NCBI GenBank assembly: GCA_002314915.1
Contig: DCHU01000079.1
Location: 1-32,430, forward strand
Direction of reading: 5' to 3'
DNA length: 32,430 nt
Source of the DNA: Caryophanales bacterium UBA1744
GTDB taxonomy: Bacteria; Bacillota_I; Bacilli_A; RFN20; CAG-826
Below, piece after piece: positions 1 to 6,432 of this stretch (the first letter of the stretch is position 1; each line of letters begins with the position of its first letter). Under the pieces are notes generated by a model that worked only from the letters and a program-made list of their open reading frames with translations, made no database searches and had not been told where the DNA came from. The position numbers and the translations under genes are program-made.

Positions 1-915
1 TCAGTCGCATGTATCGAAAAGGTTATCATTACCGCATTCGAAAACAGCGTGAGAGTCAATGAGTCACTTGGCTTAATGGGCTTCTCGGGCATCAGCGAAG
101 AAGACACGCTTGTCTGGACAACATCCGACGTTAAGCTTGCAACAGTTAGCCCAGAAGGCGAAGTGCTCGGCTTAGGAGAAGGTGAAGTCATCATCACAGC
201 AACCTCAACAATCGATCCAACCGCGTCGGCAAGCATGGCAATCACCATCCTTCCAAAGCTCGAGATCGTATTCAGCATCAAAGCTACTGCAAACGAGGTA
301 TTTGCTGGCTCGACACTCAATATCGAAACAGCATTCGAGAATGCAACAGATGAGTCTGTAACATGGACAACATCCGATGAGAAGCTTGCAACAATCGACA
401 ACGGCGTTGTCACAGGTATTGCAAGAGGTATCGTTACAATCACAGCTACACCAAACGAGGATCCTTCAAAGAAGGCAACACTCGATATAGCAGTTAGAGG
501 CGGCGTCCTCATCGCTAAGGGTGTACGTGAACTCAAGGTCGGACAGGCACTCATGCTCAAGTCCAAATCAGAACTTGGCGCTGATGACGTAGTTGTCTGG
601 GAAACCAACAACGACTCAATCGCAACAGTCATGGACGGAGTCGTTTACGGCGTCGCTCCAGGCGTTGCAACAATCACAGCATCATCAACTAAGAACCCAA
701 TCGTCAGGACATCTATCGAGGTCACAATCCTCGAGAAAGCAGTTGTCCTCAAGAAGACGATTGTCAGAAACGACAGAGCCCTCACTCTCGATGACATCAA
801 GACCAATAAACAAGGTCGTGTTGTCTCAACATTCAAGAGAGAGACGGTTGTCGAAGAACTCGTCGAAGAAGAAGTCGACGCAATGGTCAGCGGAGCTGAT
901 TCAGACGAGGAATAA
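1..915 (+). CDS. Big_2 (bacterial Ig-like) repeat surface protein, 5' end outside the window
   Basis: The reading frame is open from base 1, so the gene begins upstream; a GTG at 49 is not a convincing start because the same domain continues before it. The 304 visible residues hold about three tandem bacterial Ig-like group 2 repeats of roughly 75-85 residues (about 7-93, 94-165, 166-245). Each has the family's W-x-[TE]-[TN]-[SN] strand (VTWTTSDEKLATI, VVWETNNDSIATV), a G-x-[VA]-x-G turn and the ITATS-type closing strand. The last 55 residues are not a Big_2 repeat and end in an acidic tail (about 270-304) with no LPXTG motif and no membrane anchor. Such repeats normally form rod-like extracellular stalks in adhesins. 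A SipW-type signal peptidase follows 36 bases downstream, which supports an exported or surface role, but the signal peptide and any N-terminal functional domain are not visible. Confidence 0.85.
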   Translation, partial: SVACIEKVIITAFENSVRVNESLGLMGFSGISEEDTLVWTTSDVKLATVSPEGEVLGLGEGEVIITATSTIDPTASASMAITILPKLEIVFSIKATANEVFAGSTLNIETAFENATDESVTWTTSDEKLATIDNGVVTGIARGIVTITATPNEDPSKKATLDIAVRGGVLIAKGVRELKVGQALMLKSKSELGADDVVVWETNNDSIATVMDGVVYGVAPGVATITASSTKNPIVRTSIEVTILEKAVVLKKTIVRNDRALTLDDIKTNKQGRVVSTFKRETVVEELVEEEVDAMVSGADSDEE

Positions 916-951
916 ACTAGTAGAAAGGCTCTATTCGTAGAGAACAGGCAA

Positions 952-1728
952 ATGGCAGAGATCGTAGAAAAGGAAAAAGAGAAGAAACCTCTTTGGAGGA
1001 GAATCGTCGGTTGGCTCATGACAGCAGTAGTTGTCGGCGCCGTCGGTTTCTTTGCTGCCTTCATGATCAATGGCCAGATCAACAAGGATAAGCATTACGG
1101 GGTCAACATGTTCCTCGGAACTGCCACCCTTGTTGTCCAGACCGACTCAATGGAGCCGTTATATCCGGTAGGTTCAGCGATATTCGTAAAGGACGTTGAG
1201 GCATCTACCATCCAATTAGAAGACGATGTCACGTTCTTCTATGAAACGTGGGGACTTGTCGTTACTCATAGAGTATCGAAAATTGACATCAAAGAAGACG
1301 GCAAGTATTACTTCACGGTTCACGGCATCAACAACGATTCCCAACAGTGTGCTGACACGAACGGAGGCGAAAGAGACTGTACCGATCAAACGCAGTACTT
1401 CTCAGAGGATTACCTCATTGGAAAAGTCACTGGCAAATCGGTGGCATTCGGAAAGCTGTACTCATTCTTCACAACTATATGGGGATTGATAATTCTTCTA
1501 GCCATCCCGGCGGGATATCTCATCACAACGAGCGTAATCGACATTGTGAAAGCCGCCAAGATGGAAGATGAACAAGAAGCCAAGCCGGCTGAAGCGGTGG
1601 CCGGAATGGAAGGACTGAGTCCTGAAGACATCGCTAGATTAAAAGAAGAAATGCTCAATGAAATAATCGAGCAGAAACAAAAAGAACTCTTGGAGAAAGA
1701 GGGAAAGGAGGACGTAAAAGATGAATAA
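952..1728 (+). CDS. sipW: Signal peptidase I, SipW / ER-type (S26B)
   Basis: 258 residues. A membrane segment lies at about 17-40, the catalytic serine in TDSMEP (Ser66), a histidine in THRV (His106) where typical bacterial LepB enzymes have lysine, and a conserved GINNDS stretch at 125-130. A second membrane helix lies at about 171-195. The Ser-His arrangement and C-terminal helix are those of the SipW/archaeal/eukaryotic signal peptidase class. Odd features are two cysteines (133 and 143) in the predicted external domain, which could form a disulfide, and a charged Glu/Lys-rich C-terminal tail (about 205-258) likely to be a cytoplasmic helix. SipW enzymes usually process a few dedicated neighbours, so the Big_2 protein just upstream is a candidate substrate (inference). 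Its end overlaps the next gene by 8 bases, so the three genes are probably one operon. Confidence 0.85.
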   Translation: MAEIVEKEKEKKPLWRRIVGWLMTAVVVGAVGFFAAFMINGQINKDKHYGVNMFLGTATLVVQTDSMEPLYPVGSAIFVKDVEASTIQLEDDVTFFYETWGLVVTHRVSKIDIKEDGKYYFTVHGINNDSQQCADTNGGERDCTDQTQYFSEDYLIGKVTGKSVAFGKLYSFFTTIWGLIILLAIPAGYLITTSVIDIVKAAKMEDEQEAKPAEAVAGMEGLSPEDIARLKEEMLNEIIEQKQKELLEKEGKEDVKDE

Positions 1729-3256
1729 GAAAGCCAAATTCCTAATCATATCTGCAGTAGCAGTTGTTGCAATTGCGGTTGCTGTCGCAGTTTTAGGACC
1801 TATGTTTGTTTTCTCGAATCCTGAAATTGGTTTGACGGCATTAACAAACGCAATCTACATCGCTGTCCTTATCTCCGCCGCATCAATCGCGACGACATTA
1901 ATCGCTCTTGCAGCAAGAGAAATCACAAATGAAGCAGGTTCCTTGAACGAGAACTTCTATAACCTCGGTAAGAGAATCTCCTTCTATAACTTAGACACAT
2001 TCACCAAAGCAATCGCTAAGAACTATAAAAAGAAGCCAACTCAGAGCTACATCATCTCTTACTCACCTATCAAAACCGATATCATCTACGAATCATATCA
2101 GGCTGATCAGGTTAGAGCGTTCCATGGTTTCATCGCCGATGAATTCATCTCTTACTTCTCAAAACCAGAGATGGCAAAGTTGAAACCAGCATACTGTTTC
2201 GACAAGAACTCATTCTTCATCTATTTCATGGGCGATGACAACTTGCTTAAGAGAATCACTGAGGACTTCGACTCAATGACATTCGGACTTGCAAAAGAGA
2301 AAGACATCCGTTTATTCGTCCAACCATACTTCGGCATCTTCAAAGGACAGAAAGACGTTTCAGTCTTCCAGGCAATCGACAACGCCGCAGCTGCTCGTAA
2401 GAGCGGTGAATCTAAGTACACCTCATTCTCCCCATATAACGAGAAGAAAGATAACTCATCATTCGAAAATGAACTTGGTCAGATCCTTGACGCATTGAAG
2501 AACGATGAATTCGAGGTTTACTACCAGCCAAAGTTCAATCTCATCCACAAGAAGTTCGTCGGACTTGAGGCTCTCGTCAGATGGAACTCACCAATCCATG
2601 GTTTAGTCTCTCCATCTAAGTTCATTGACTTCGCAGAGAACTCAAACATCATCCACGAACTCGACATTTACATCTTAGACAAAGTCTGCAAAGACATCGC
2701 AGACTGGAAGAGAAGAGGTAAGAAGATTCTTCCTGTCTCAGTCAACTTCTCAGTTTATGAGCTCTTCCTCCCAACATTCATCAAGGACGTCGAAAGCACA
2801 ATCGAGAATTACGGCGTTAACCCAATGCTTATCGAGGCAGAGGTTACCGAAACAGTCAGATTCAACATCTCATCCTCTTTGTACATCCAGTCCGTTCTTA
2901 GAAAGATCAGAGAAATGGGTATCAAGATTCTTCTTGATGACTTCGGATCTCATGCATCATCATTCAACACACTCAAAGAACTTCCAATCGATATCATCAA
3001 GATCGATAAGTCATTGATCGATGGTATCTCTGTTGACTATAAGTCAAAGGAAATTGTTAAGGCCATCATCTCAATGGCTAAGACAATGAACCTCGGAATC
3101 GTCGCTGAAGGCGTAGACAAGGAAGAACAAGTCAAGATCTTGAGCGAATCAAGATGTGATGCCATCCAGGGTTACTACTACAGCAGACCAGTCCCTAAGA
3201 AGGATTTAGAGAAGTTCCTCTCTGCAAACGACTTCGAGAGAAAGGGGGAAATCTAA
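1721..3256 (+). CDS. Membrane-anchored degenerate GGDEF-EAL cyclic-di-GMP phosphodiesterase
   Basis: 511 residues, started by a strong GGAGG ribosome site about 10 bases before ATG 1721. Two N-terminal membrane helices (about 7-31 and 40-66) precede a region at 80-235 shaped like a GGDEF domain but without the GGDEF motif or the substrate loop (DKNSFFIYF occupies the expected place). An EAL domain runs from about 253 to 503 and keeps the metal and catalytic residues: Glu283 in GLEALVRW, Asn342 in VNFS, Glu374/Glu377 in AEVTET, Asp406-Asp407 in LDDFG, Lys427 and Asp429 in IIKIDKS, and Glu463 in VAEGV. It should therefore hydrolyse c-di-GMP, with the GGDEF part probably regulatory. Overlap with the signal peptidase gene suggests that c-di-GMP turnover is linked to the surface protein machinery. 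Codon choice is strongly biased (Thr ACA, Ser TCA, Arg AGA), like asnS further on. Confidence 0.88.
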   Translation: MNKKAKFLIISAVAVVAIAVAVAVLGPMFVFSNPEIGLTALTNAIYIAVLISAASIATTLIALAAREITNEAGSLNENFYNLGKRISFYNLDTFTKAIAKNYKKKPTQSYIISYSPIKTDIIYESYQADQVRAFHGFIADEFISYFSKPEMAKLKPAYCFDKNSFFIYFMGDDNLLKRITEDFDSMTFGLAKEKDIRLFVQPYFGIFKGQKDVSVFQAIDNAAAARKSGESKYTSFSPYNEKKDNSSFENELGQILDALKNDEFEVYYQPKFNLIHKKFVGLEALVRWNSPIHGLVSPSKFIDFAENSNIIHELDIYILDKVCKDIADWKRRGKKILPVSVNFSVYELFLPTFIKDVESTIENYGVNPMLIEAEVTETVRFNISSSLYIQSVLRKIREMGIKILLDDFGSHASSFNTLKELPIDIIKIDKSLIDGISVDYKSKEIVKAIISMAKTMNLGIVAEGVDKEEQVKILSESRCDAIQGYYYSRPVPKKDLEKFLSANDFERKGEI

Positions 3257-3257
3257 T

Positions 3258-3995
3258 ATGATTCTCATAATCGGTTCAACATACGATGACGTCATCTATT
3301 TCGATTCCAAATTGAGAAACAAAATGGAGGAGAAACCATTCGGCACAGTCAAAGTATTCTCCGGTGACGCATTCTCTCAGCGTGTTGTCGTCGCTTATGG
3401 CGCTTCAACTAGCTATATGATGGCGGCTGCTACCAGCTATTTAGCTGATAAGTACTCAGTCATCTTGATCATCAACGTCGGCAAGTGTTTCTCATATTCC
3501 GATAGCCTCAAAGCAGGAGACGTCATTGTCTCAGAGTCAATTCACTTATGTGACGTTGACCAGAGAGTCGTCGATCCTAGAGTCAAGATCGGACAGATTC
3601 CAGGTATGCCTGAATACTTCAACGTTTCAAACTACCTTTCAAACCTCACGATCTCAACCGCTGAGAAGTTGTCCTTAATCAACGTTAAGGGCGGTACATT
3701 CTTCTCAAGCGATGTGGTTTACAAAGATCCAGCACAGATCAAGACGATTACCTCAGGTGATTTCGTCTTAGGTGCTTCCAAGAACGTCGTCTTCGATTCA
3801 GAGTCTGGAGCAATAGCAGTTGCTTCACACTTAGTCGACGTCCCATCCATCTGCGTCAAAGTCGTCTCATCACCATTCAAAGAGAAGGTCCAGACCTCAG
3901 ACTTAGTCGATGTCATGCATGCATACGCACGTGTTGGCAGACTCCTCGTCGCTCTCATTGGTGAAATCTCTAGAAACGACACAATCGTCGCTTAA
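3258..3995 (+). CDS. Nucleoside phosphorylase / MTA-SAH nucleosidase-fold protein with altered active site
   Basis: 245 residues, starting 1 base after the EAL gene's stop, with GGGGG about 8 bases upstream. The layout is that of the PNP/UDP phosphorylase superfamily, closest to the MtnN (Pfs) branch. It has an N-terminal IIGS strand, the central INVGKCFS strand matching the family's N-x-G-x-[AS] core, LKAGDVIVSE matching the conserved GD[VI] segment, and VFDSESGAIA matching the ribose-binding D-M-E-[GS]-A motif (Glu182 kept, Met replaced by Ser181). The segment where MtnN has its catalytic acid (R-x-I-S-D) reads KVVSS, so the aspartate appears to be serine 205, and the N-terminal catalytic Glu is replaced by Asp11. 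It may have weak or changed activity or act as a ligand-binding protein. The alignment is by eye; the fold call is fairly secure, the loss of activity is inference. Confidence 0.65.
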   Translation: MILIIGSTYDDVIYFDSKLRNKMEEKPFGTVKVFSGDAFSQRVVVAYGASTSYMMAAATSYLADKYSVILIINVGKCFSYSDSLKAGDVIVSESIHLCDVDQRVVDPRVKIGQIPGMPEYFNVSNYLSNLTISTAEKLSLINVKGGTFFSSDVVYKDPAQIKTITSGDFVLGASKNVVFDSESGAIAVASHLVDVPSICVKVVSSPFKEKVQTSDLVDVMHAYARVGRLLVALIGEISRNDTIVA

Positions 3996-4528
3996 TGGAC
4001 AAAATTGAAAAGCAATTAACTCACGAGAAGGTGTTCGACGGACACCTTCTTAAAGTTTTTAAGGACAAGGTGCTCTGTCCTAACGGAAATGAATCGACCC
4101 GTGAATACATAATGCACCAAGGCGCATCATGCGTACTAGCCTTCCTCCCTGATGGAAAAATCATCATGGAGAAACAGTTCAGATACCCATTTCACAAAGA
4201 GGTATATGAGCTTCCTGCCGGAAAGCTTGACCCAAATGAAACCCCAGATGTCTGTGCGGTCCGCGAACTTGAAGAAGAGACCGGATGGCATGCGAACTCA
4301 ATCGAGTATTATGGAGCGGTTTACCCATCAATCGCCTATACGGATGAGGCAATCCACTTATATGTTGCAAAGGACCTCGTTAAGTCTGAGCAGCATTTGG
4401 ATAGAGATGAAACTCTCGATGTCATTTATATGACACTTGATGAGGTAGTGGACATGATCGTCAAAGATGAGATCAGAGACTCAAAGACGATTGCCTTAAT
4501 CTCAAGATACGTACTCAAAAACAAATAA
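3995..4528 (+). CDS. nudF: Nudix hydrolase, ADP-ribose pyrophosphatase type
   Basis: 177 residues; the start overlaps the previous stop by one base (TAATG), so translation is probably coupled. A complete Nudix box spans residues 76-98: Gly76, Glu82, then RELEEETGW with Arg90, Glu91, Glu94, Glu95 and Gly97. The stretch before it, YPFHKEVYELPAG, and the overall length match the ADP-ribose pyrophosphatase subgroup (NudF/YqkG), whose members cleave ADP-ribose to AMP and ribose-5-phosphate in the cytoplasm. The substrate within the Nudix family cannot be fixed from sequence alone. It is the last gene of the operon, followed directly by a strong hairpin with a T-run. With the nucleosidase-like gene upstream it suggests some nucleotide or nucleoside by-product clean-up role (inference). 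Confidence 0.85.
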   Translation: MDKIEKQLTHEKVFDGHLLKVFKDKVLCPNGNESTREYIMHQGASCVLAFLPDGKIIMEKQFRYPFHKEVYELPAGKLDPNETPDVCAVRELEEETGWHANSIEYYGAVYPSIAYTDEAIHLYVAKDLVKSEQHLDRDETLDVIYMTLDEVVDMIVKDEIRDSKTIALISRYVLKNK

Positions 4529-4570
4529 AAAGACTAGCCCATTCAATTGACTGGATGACTAGTCTTTTTT
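4527..4570. terminator. Bidirectional rho-independent terminator between convergent genes
   Basis: An inverted repeat AAAAAGACTAG (4527-4537) / CTAGTCTTTTTT (4559-4570) with a 21-base loop. T-runs on both strands would end the Nudix operon (+) and the MocR-type regulator gene (-). The TAG stop of the regulator lies in the 3' arm (4559-4561), so the regulator's coding sequence runs right into the terminator. Confidence 0.7.
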
Positions 4571-5653
4571 CGTTTCTTTCAACTGTCTTCTCTTCTTCCT
4601 TCTAACTCTATTTAGATGCCTTTCAAAATCTCCGTTGCGAAGGAGTTCGGAAATGACTAACTGGGTGAAGGTTGGAACCGTGCAAGAATAGAAGCCTAGT
4701 CTACTTTTAAACGCAGGGACAAGATGCTTTGGGAGGAGCATATATCCGACACGGAATGATGGTGCTATTGTTTTTGAGAATGTGTTTAGATAAATAACAT
4801 TATCATCTTCGCTCAAAGCGAAAAGGGAATCTTCTTCTTTAGAAGAGACGGTTAGTTCTGAATCATAGTTGTCTTCAATAAGCAGTGACCCATTCTTTTT
4901 TGCCCATGAAAGATAAGCGTGTTTCTTGGTAGCTGATATCGAGATGCCACTAGGATAGGAATGGAATGGGGTAACATGTAGAATCGTTGTGGGCGAATCC
5001 ATTAACTGTCTTGTGTCAATTCCATCATTGCCAAGGTTGAGTGAAATAACATTTTTAGATGAAGCCTCATATACTTCTTTAATCTTTGCATAAGATGGGT
5101 TCTCAATTCCGAACACATCATCTGGAGATGATAATTGGGCTATTAAGCCGTACAGGTATTCCGAACCTGAGCCAATGATTATTTGTTCAAGTTCCACGTT
5201 AATTGAGCGAGAACGGGCTAAATAGGCCTTTATTTCCTCTCTTAGAAGAATTGATCCTTCGTTTGGCGATTTGATCATTATCTTCTCGCCATAATCGAGG
5301 AGTATTTTGCGCATAGTTTTACTAAGGACGCTGAATGGGAACTCTCCAGAGTATGAACTGCCAATTTGGATGGTCAATCCCTCTGAAGGCGTATCGAGGG
5401 AGGATATGAAGTCTTCTTTTTTGAAGATAACGTAATAACCGCTTCTCTCTCGTGGTTCGATATAGCCTTCTTCAGTCAAAAGGGAAAGGGAGTGCTCAAC
5501 ACTTATGATTGAAATGCCGGTTTCGTCTCTGATAACACGCTTAGAAGGTAGTTTGGAATTGAAAGGATATACTCCATTTACAATATCCTTCTTTAGAAAT
5601 TGATATAACTGGATGTATAAGGGAGTTGAGTTTTCTTTAAATACGTAATTCAT
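4559..5653 (-). CDS. pdxR: GntR/MocR-family (PdxR-like) regulator, short C-terminus
   Basis: 364 residues. An N-terminal GntR winged helix-turn-helix (about 8-76: PLYIQLYQFLKKDIVNG, then LPSKRVIRDETGIS and GYIEPRERSGYYV) is joined to a fold-type I aminotransferase domain (about 95-364). PLP-site features are kept: GSGSEYLYG (161-169), ENPSY (184-188), EDNYDSE (260-266) and the Schiff-base lysine in NTFSKTIAPSFRVGY (Lys294). MocR proteins are usually around 450-490 residues; here the chain ends at LKETKKD just after the point where the family's C-terminal small subdomain should begin, so about 90 residues are missing. It is divergent from an S-component transporter gene, the usual arrangement for PdxR controlling vitamin B6 synthesis or uptake. 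The start has no clear Shine-Dalgarno. PdxR identity is inferred from the neighbour; the MocR class is secure. Confidence 0.8.
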   Translation of the reverse strand: MNYVFKENSTPLYIQLYQFLKKDIVNGVYPFNSKLPSKRVIRDETGISIISVEHSLSLLTEEGYIEPRERSGYYVIFKKEDFISSLDTPSEGLTIQIGSSYSGEFPFSVLSKTMRKILLDYGEKIMIKSPNEGSILLREEIKAYLARSRSINVELEQIIIGSGSEYLYGLIAQLSSPDDVFGIENPSYAKIKEVYEASSKNVISLNLGNDGIDTRQLMDSPTTILHVTPFHSYPSGISISATKKHAYLSWAKKNGSLLIEDNYDSELTVSSKEEDSLFALSEDDNVIYLNTFSKTIAPSFRVGYMLLPKHLVPAFKSRLGFYSCTVPTFTQLVISELLRNGDFERHLNRVRRKKRRQLKETKKD

Positions 5654-5684
5654 CTGGTCATATTATTCTATAGTGTTTTGAATA

Positions 5685-5713
5685 TTTCCATATAATCAAT
5701 ATCCTCCTATTAT
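5685..5713 (+). promoter_or_regulatory. Predicted promoter of the pdxU-like gene
   Basis: TTTCCA (5685-5690, 4 of 6 to TTGACA), a 17-base spacer and TATTAT (5708-5713, 5 of 6 to TATAAT) put the start of transcription near 5720, just ahead of the ribosome site GGAGG (5729-5733) and ATG 5740. The 86-base divergent intergenic region must also hold the promoter and operator for the MocR-type gene; no clear repeated operator was found by eye. Confidence 0.45.
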
Positions 5714-5739
5714 CTGTTCATGTTTTTTGGAGGATAAAT

Positions 5740-6264
5740 ATGAAAAAACAACATCAGATAACGGTACTCAGGATAACGCTGACCGCAATGTTCCTGGCCT
5801 TAAATATCGCCTTCTCGTCATTTAGCATTCCTGTTCCTGGCGGTCATTTCTACCTGAACGATATAGTGATTTGCATTGCCTCCTTGCTTCTCGGTCCTTT
5901 TGAGGCATTTATGGTTGGTGGTATTGGCTCTTTCTTGGGAGACCTGTTCTTCTATCCAACTCCTATGTTTGTCTCTTTGGTCACTAGAGGTTTGCAGGCT
6001 GTAGCCATCTCTTTGTTCTCCCATTACGTTTTAAAGAAGCATCCATTGGTCTCTGGAATCTTGGCTGTTTCAATCGGAGCGGTAATTCAAATTGTTGGCT
6101 ATTCAATCGGGAGAGCGTTTATCTACTCAACACCTGAATACGCGATTGCAAAACTCCCTTACCAGGCTTTAATGGCGGTCGGTGGAGCAGTAATTGCTAT
6201 CGTTGTGCTTTATCCACTTAAACTCAAAAAATACTACGATCAGTTTACGAGAAATAAAGAGTGA
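5740..6264 (+). CDS. pdxU: ECF transporter S-component, probably vitamin B6 (PdxU-like)
   Basis: 174 residues, almost entirely hydrophobic with about six membrane helices and basic ends, the size and shape of an energy-coupling factor substrate-binding subunit. The N-terminal RITLTAMFLALNIAFS, the PGG..YLND loop, and LLGPFEAFMVGGIGSFLGD (the G-P-x-x-G-x-x-x-G-x-x-[GA]-[DS] pattern) are typical of S-components in the ECF-riboflavin/pyridoxine-like families. It would bind its vitamin outside the cell and deliver it with EcfT and the EcfA1/EcfA2 ATPases; the two ATPase genes are at the right edge of this window. The pyridoxine assignment comes from the divergent PdxR-like regulator and is an inference. 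A good GGAGG lies 6 bases before the start, and a terminator follows at about 6300. Confidence 0.75.
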   Translation: MKKQHQITVLRITLTAMFLALNIAFSSFSIPVPGGHFYLNDIVICIASLLLGPFEAFMVGGIGSFLGDLFFYPTPMFVSLVTRGLQAVAISLFSHYVLKKHPLVSGILAVSIGAVIQIVGYSIGRAFIYSTPEYAIAKLPYQALMAVGGAVIAIVVLYPLKLKKYYDQFTRNKE

Positions 6265-6299
6265 GCAATTCCATTCCATATCAATTCATTTTTTATTAA

Positions 6300-6325
6300 A
6301 AAAAGACCCGACGAGGTCTTTTTCT
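6300..6325 (+). terminator. Rho-independent terminator after the pdxU-like gene
   Basis: AAAAAGACC (6300-6308), a 6-base loop, GGTCTTTTT (6315-6323) and further Ts. The stem is perfect over nine pairs. It lies 36 bases after the stop codon. Confidence 0.8.
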
Positions 6326-6393
6326 TATTTCGATGTTCAAATACTCATGTTTTGTTTTAAACGTCTTTATACGTCTTATTTTATAAATAAAAA

Positions 6394-6424
6394 AGAGACG
6401 GAATTAACCGTCTCTAGTTTTTTT
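6394..6424 (-). terminator. Rho-independent terminator of eno (works in both directions by sequence)
   Basis: AGAGACGG (6394-6401), loop AATTAA, CCGTCTCT (6408-6415). On the minus strand the stem is followed by a run of Ts then ATTTAT, 18 bases after the enolase stop; on the plus strand it is followed by AGTTTTTTT. It therefore can also insulate eno from plus-strand read-through. Confidence 0.8.
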
Positions 6425-6432
6425 GACCTTAA

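Noticed and set aside
49..915. GTG at 49 as the start of the Big_2 gene
   Set aside because: The frame is open back to base 1 and the upstream residues continue the Ig-like domain, so the gene is cut by the window edge.
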